Program-made: the position numbers and the translations under genes
Assembly (NCBI GenBank): GCA_900763885.1
Contig: CAAFLY010000097.1
Location: 1 to 7,034 of the forward strand
Reading direction: 5' to 3'
Origin: Clostridia bacterium
GTDB lineage: Bacteria; Bacillota; Clostridia; Oscillospirales; CAG-272
DNA length: 7,034 nucleotides
Notes under the pieces: generated by a model
What the model saw: only the letters and a program-made list of their open reading frames with translations
The model's database searches: none
What the model was told of the DNA's origin: nothing
Shown: positions 4,887-7,034 of the stretch, one piece after another
Layout: each line of letters begins with the position of its first letter
Position numbering within the stretch: the first letter of the stretch is position 1

Positions 4887-5999
4887 ATGGCAAGCTTATC
4901 CCTGAAACACATCTACAAGAAATATCCCGGCGGCGTTACTGCCGTATCCGACTTCTGTCTGGACATCAAGGACAAGGAATTTCTGATTCTCGTCGGTCCT
5001 TCCGGCTGCGGTAAGTCCACCACCCTCCGTATGATCGCCGGTCTGGAAGAAATCTCCGAAGGCGAACTGTTCATCGGCGATAAGCTCGTCAACGACGTTG
5101 CTCCGAAGGACAGAGACATCGCGATGGTGTTCCAGAACTACGCTCTGTACCCGCACATGTCCGTATTCGACAACATGGCATTCGGTCTGAAGCTCCGCAA
5201 AACGCCGAAGGAAGAAATCAAGCGCCGCGTAGAAGAAGCTGCCCGCATCCTCGACATCACCCACCTGCTCGACAGAAAGCCGAAGGCTCTGTCCGGTGGT
5301 CAGAAACAGCGTGTTGCGCTCGGTCGTGCTATCGTCCGTAACCCGAAGGTATTCCTTCTCGACGAGCCGCTGTCCAACCTTGACGCGAAGCTCCGTGCTG
5401 CCATGAGAACTGAGCTTACCAAGATCCATCAGAGAGTCGGTACCACGTTCGTATACGTTACGCACGACCAGGTCGAGGCTATGACCATGGCTACCCGTAT
5501 CGTTGTTATGAAGGACGGTCTGATCCAGCAGGTCGATACCCCGCAGAACCTGTACGATACTCCGGTTAACCTGTTCGTTGCAGGCTTCATCGGTACGCCG
5601 CAGATGAACTTCATCAACTGCGTGCTGGAGAAGAAGGGCGAGGATTACTACATCACGTTCGGCTCCAACTCCCTCAAGCTGCCGGCTGAAAAAGCTGCCA
5701 ACCCGGTTCTCAAGGACTACGTAGGCAAGGAAGTTGTCGCTGGTATCCGTCCCGAATGTATCCATGACGACGCCGCTTCCCTTAAGGCTATGTCTGACGC
5801 TGTGATCGAGTGCGACGTAGAAGTAACCGAGCTGATGGGCGCGGAGATCTATCTGTACCTCGTAGCGGAAGAAACCTCCATGACCGCACGTGTATCCGCA
5901 CGCTCCACCACCCGCGCCGGCGACATCGTCAACGTTGCTTTCGATATGTCCAGAGTCCACCTCTTCGACAAGGACACCGAACGCTACATCATTCACTGA
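4887..5999 (+). CDS. ugpC: CUT1-type sugar ABC importer ATPase (UgpC/MsmK/MalK family)
   Basis: A complete 370-residue ATPase subunit that energises import of sugars, oligosaccharides or glycerol 3-phosphate, bound as a dimer to membrane permeases on the cytoplasmic side. Walker A GPSGCGKST is at 37-45, the Q-loop VFQNYALYPHM at 81-91, the signature LSGGQKQR at 135-142, Walker B VFLLDEP at 155-161 (catalytic E160), the D-loop SNLD at 163-166 and the switch histidine at 193. The C-terminal third (about 235-370, with GIRPE near 286) is the regulatory TOBE region. No permease or binding-protein gene is adjacent, which fits a shared ATPase serving several transporters, as known for MsmK. The start at 4887 is chosen because AGGAGG (4873-4878) lies eight bases before it; an in-frame ATG at 4794 has no such site and falls within the predicted leader. 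GCT, GTT and CGT codons are favoured far more than in neighbouring genes, suggesting high expression. The ugpC symbol denotes the family; the substrate is not known. Confidence 0.95.
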   Translation: MASLSLKHIYKKYPGGVTAVSDFCLDIKDKEFLILVGPSGCGKSTTLRMIAGLEEISEGELFIGDKLVNDVAPKDRDIAMVFQNYALYPHMSVFDNMAFGLKLRKTPKEEIKRRVEEAARILDITHLLDRKPKALSGGQKQRVALGRAIVRNPKVFLLDEPLSNLDAKLRAAMRTELTKIHQRVGTTFVYVTHDQVEAMTMATRIVVMKDGLIQQVDTPQNLYDTPVNLFVAGFIGTPQMNFINCVLEKKGEDYYITFGSNSLKLPAEKAANPVLKDYVGKEVVAGIRPECIHDDAASLKAMSDAVIECDVEVTELMGAEIYLYLVAEETSMTARVSARSTTRAGDIVNVAFDMSRVHLFDKDTERYIIH

Positions 6000-6013
6000 T
6001 TCGCAAACATACC

Positions 6014-6047
6014 GGACCGCTTTGTTATCCGCAAGGCGGTCCTTTTT
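6014..6047 (+). terminator. Strong rho-independent terminator of ugpC
   Basis: GGACCGCTTTG (6014-6024) pairs with CAAGGCGGTCC (6032-6042) over eleven base pairs, one of them G-U, around the loop TTATCCG. TTTTT follows at 6043-6047. It starts 14 bases after the ATPase stop codon, so that gene is probably monocistronic. Confidence 0.9.
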
Positions 6048-6183
6048 CGCTTTTGCGCCGATATATACGTTCTGTGTGCCCTCGTCTTCGACGGTACGGC
6101 GGCCTGCGATAACGTTTTTTACGTTGCAAATTGCACAAACGAGGTCGCATTTTGACGAAATTGGGAAAGTGGCGCTTTTCCTC
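6048..6183. other. Intergenic region upstream of the secreted-protein gene
   Basis: No gene is supported here. Two small inverted repeats lie next to each other: AACGT-TTTTT-ACGTT (6111-6125) and TGCAA-A-TTGCA (6125-6135). They end about 50 bases before the -35 box of the following promoter and might be protein-binding sites, but both are short and the evidence is slight. Confidence 0.3.
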
Positions 6184-6212
6184 TTGACGAATCCGTGAAA
6201 AAACGATATAAT
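6184..6212 (+). promoter_or_regulatory. Consensus sigma-A promoter of the secreted-protein gene
   Basis: TTGACG (6184-6189) and TATAAT (6207-6212) are separated by 17 bases, the closest match to consensus in the window. The predicted start near 6219 gives a leader of only about 26 bases before the ATG at 6245. Confidence 0.85.
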
Positions 6213-6244
6213 ACAAAATGGAAGAGAAAGGGGATGGTAGCCGC

Positions 6245-7034
6245 ATGTACAGTCTTTTTGAGAGGATGCACCTGACACATATGTCCGGCCATGTATCCGC
6301 ACACACCCGCACCGCCATATCGCTGCGATCTTTCATTTTGCTCGTTTTCTGCGCCGTTTTTCTCATTTCCACACTCCCTGTCACGACATTGGCATCACAT
6401 TCCGCAGGCGAGGTACTTTATCATCAGGATTTCACCCGCGTTTCCACAGCGCATCTTGCCGGAATCCGTGCCGGCAGTGCCAATGCGCAGGAATCCCAAA
6501 TCGGCGTCACTACGGACGGTCTGGTCATCGATCCGAATGGTGAACGGCGCACCTATGCCATCCTGCCGGAGATTGAGAATACGGATACATACACCGTGGA
6601 TCTCACTTTCCGGTTCCGCAGTGTCCACAGAACGAACGGATATTTCGCATTTCTGCTGACCTGCACCGGGGATAAGCCCTCGAATGTCACGCCGGTGGTA
6701 CTGCGCGCGGATGGTGCCGTGGACGGTTTTGGTGATTTAGACAACGCGATTGTGCAACATTACAAAAATGGCGATCCGATCCGGCTGACGATTCCCGTGG
6801 TGGACGGTGTGCTCCATTCCCTCACGATCTCCTCCGGCACGGATTCGCAAACGCTGGAACGAACATCCCTGCTCCGGATTCCCGATGGCAACTGCGGATT
6901 CTGTGTCCGGAACGCTTCCGTTCTCATCGAGGATACGGCAATTCTCTACGGCACCGATTACGAAATGCCCACCGGCTATTACGCGACCCATTCCTACGCG
7001 GAGGACGACGGCGCACGGACGGATATTCTCTCTC
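6245..7034 (+). CDS. Secreted protein with N-terminal beta-sandwich-like region, 3' partial
   Basis: From ATG at 6245 the frame is open for 263 codons to the window edge, so the C-terminal part is missing. GGGG (6230-6233) lies 11 bases upstream, a somewhat wide spacing; in-frame ATGs at 6266 and 6281 are alternative starts with poorer sites. A Sec signal peptide is clear: a basic, rather long n-region, a hydrophobic core at about 31-43 (ILLVFCAVFLIST) and likely cleavage after TTLA (50). The mature part (GEVLYHQDFTR, DGLVIDPNG, YTVDLTFRFRSVHRTNGYFAFLL) alternates strands and turns like a concanavalin/LamG-type domain used in carbohydrate-active proteins, but I see no diagnostic motif, so this is a fold guess. 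No LPxTG or lipobox is visible in the part present. It has its own promoter and follows the ugpC terminator. The catalytic or anchoring domain, if any, lies outside the window. Confidence 0.85.
   Translation, partial: MYSLFERMHLTHMSGHVSAHTRTAISLRSFILLVFCAVFLISTLPVTTLASHSAGEVLYHQDFTRVSTAHLAGIRAGSANAQESQIGVTTDGLVIDPNGERRTYAILPEIENTDTYTVDLTFRFRSVHRTNGYFAFLLTCTGDKPSNVTPVVLRADGAVDGFGDLDNAIVQHYKNGDPIRLTIPVVDGVLHSLTISSGTDSQTLERTSLLRIPDGNCGFCVRNASVLIEDTAILYGTDYEMPTGYYATHSYAEDDGARTDILS

Noticed and set aside
6050..6130. Minus-strand protein-like stretch in the ugpC downstream gap
   Set aside because: Plus-strand frames read equally protein-like, no start site is seen, and the frame continues antisense through the ugpC terminator and gene.
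4896..6302. A 468-codon open frame on the minus strand opposite ugpC
   Set aside because: It is antisense to an ABC ATPase gene with every catalytic motif intact. The opening comes from the codon bias of the real gene, and no ribosome binding site or family motif supports it.

Overview
The window looks like part of a chromosome from a fairly GC-rich member of the Clostridia (Bacillota), perhaps a gut lineage. This is inferred from strong AGGAGG-type ribosome binding sites, sigma-A-like promoters with 17-base spacers, U-tract terminators, and the style of the Tex, RsuA-family and UgpC/MsmK proteins. No phage, plasmid, IS or CRISPR signature is visible. All well-supported genes lie on the + strand.

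Left region (1-643). At first sight this has no gene, but it is densely organised. It holds a terminator (61-95) closing whatever lies upstream. Next comes a promoter (166-194) followed by a compact structured transcript with its own terminator (about 201-285), a candidate small RNA. A second promoter (289-317) drives a leader containing a nested, possibly pseudoknotted fold (340-418). Directly after that leader is a 41-codon gene for a single-pass membrane protein (437-562).

Housekeeping block (644-3573). An RsuA-family rRNA pseudouridine synthase is followed 32 bases later by Tex, a transcription accessory and nucleic-acid-binding protein. Both probably belong to the transcript started at the second promoter. 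A perfect 15-base tandem duplication covers the stop codon of the synthase gene.

Carbohydrate block (3632-7034). A GH27 alpha-galactosidase gene is truncated after its nucleophile aspartate and looks like a pseudogene. A roughly 450-base intergenic stretch then carries a 21-base palindrome and a strong extended -10 promoter. It leads into a complete gene for the shared ATPase of CUT1 sugar importers (UgpC/MsmK/MalK type), whose codon use suggests high expression and which ends at a strong terminator. Last, with its own consensus promoter, comes a gene for a secreted protein that runs off the right edge. Sugar import by the ATPase and intracellular galactoside hydrolysis by the now broken GH27 would fit a saccharolytic life.

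The most interesting unexplained material is at 166-562: two consecutive structured RNAs and a small membrane protein that I cannot assign to a known family.
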